Part shown: positions 13,231 to 13,485 of the stretch, one piece after another
Numbering within the stretch: the first letter of the stretch is position 1
How the letters are laid out: each line of letters opens with the position of its first letter
Assembly (NCBI GenBank): GCA_002746395.1
Contig: NVXA01000008.1
Span: forward strand, 100,290-113,774
Direction of reading: 5' to 3'
From: Paracoccaceae bacterium
GTDB taxonomy: Bacteria > Pseudomonadota > Alphaproteobacteria > Rhodobacterales > Rhodobacteraceae
Length of the DNA: 13,485 bases
Translations under genes and position numbers: made by a program
Notes under the pieces: model-generated
Told to the model about the DNA's origin: nothing
Databases searched by the model: none
Seen by the model: the letters and a program-made list of their open reading frames with translations, nothing else

Positions 13231-13485
13231 ATGAATGTGAAAAAATTCCACCATTTTGAAGCAAATTCGACGATTCCAAAGGTGGAGTATGCTGCGGAGT
13301 TATGGCCGGAGGCTGCCTCACCAACGGCTCTGCCAGAGATCATTGATGTCGTGAAAACAGCGGATTTCACGCGGGTATTTTGTGCGGGCCATTGGGGGTT
13401 GGTGGTCGATGGGCGGGCGTTGAAGCTGGCCAAAGCGGAGCAGGTGAACGGTTTCCCCGGTGGGTATTTTGTTGATCTACCGCCG
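13231..13485 (+). CDS. Unidentified protein, N-terminal 85 residues (gene runs off the window)
   Basis: An open frame from the ATG at 13231 continues in frame to the last base, giving 85 codons with no stop. The residues look protein-like, for example RVFCAGHWGLVVDGRALKLAKAE and NGFPGGYFVDLPP, with no signal peptide. I do not recognise the family. The gene diverges from the glycosyltransferase and has a plausible promoter, so it may belong to the same surface-polysaccharide neighbourhood; that is inference. The minus-strand frame 13068-13433 across it looks like a shadow. Confidence 0.65.
   Translation, partial: MNVKKFHHFEANSTIPKVEYAAELWPEAASPTALPEIIDVVKTADFTRVFCAGHWGLVVDGRALKLAKAEQVNGFPGGYFVDLPP

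Noticed and set aside
13068..13433. 121-aa minus-strand open frame at the right edge
   Set aside because: It covers the promoter region and the start of the glycosyltransferase gene and lies antisense to a better plus-strand gene at 13231 with its own promoter.

Overview
The window looks like the chromosome of an alphaproteobacterium, most likely of the Rhodobacteraceae (Roseobacter group). This rests on the style of the dapF-mtaB pair, the tRNA-Lys, the glycosyltransferase and a compact type II-C Cas9; no search was possible. Chromosomal genes flank a 9.5-kb integrated island that carries a complete type II-C CRISPR-Cas system.

Left chromosomal flank (1-2503): the first codons of a probable PaiB-like FMN-binding protein, then mtaB (tRNA ms2t6A37 methylthiotransferase) and dapF (diaminopimelate epimerase), all on the minus strand. 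dapF and mtaB overlap by ATGA. Next is a tRNA-Lys(UUU) gene on the plus strand with its own promoter.

Island (about 2458-11998): the 3' part of tRNA-Lys (38 identical bases from the anticodon loop onward, then 2 mismatches, then 8 identical bases) recurs at 11951-11998. This is the signature of tyrosine-recombinase integration into a tRNA gene. Just inside each end lies the same tandem GGAAGCA motif, a candidate pair of integrase arm sites. The left part carries tracrRNA (minus strand), then cas9-cas1-cas2 (plus strand), then an array of 13 full 36-bp repeats, 13 spacers and an 18-bp partial repeat. The right part, all minus strand, carries int, an unrecognised 267-aa gene, an AlpA-like excisionase or regulator, and a winged-helix replication-like protein whose gene ends 82 bp from the array. 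Non-coding gaps hold a 17-bp perfect inverted repeat nested in AT-rich arms (10498-10563) and an operator-like dyad upstream of alpA (9546-9577).

Right chromosomal flank (11999-13485): a hairpin terminator that probably belonged to the original tRNA-Lys, a family 2-like glycosyltransferase (minus strand), and a divergent gene that runs off the window.

How it fits together: Cas1-Cas2 would acquire spacers, probably at the cas2-proximal end. crRNAs and tracrRNA are both read on the minus strand, opposite to the cas genes, and would guide Cas9. Int and AlpA would excise and integrate the island, and the winged-helix protein may replicate or maintain it. The alpA-rep operon points into the array in the crRNA-sense direction with no visible terminator, so island activation could also raise crRNA production. 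CRISPR immunity carried as cargo on a small island with satellite-like gene content is the main point of interest.
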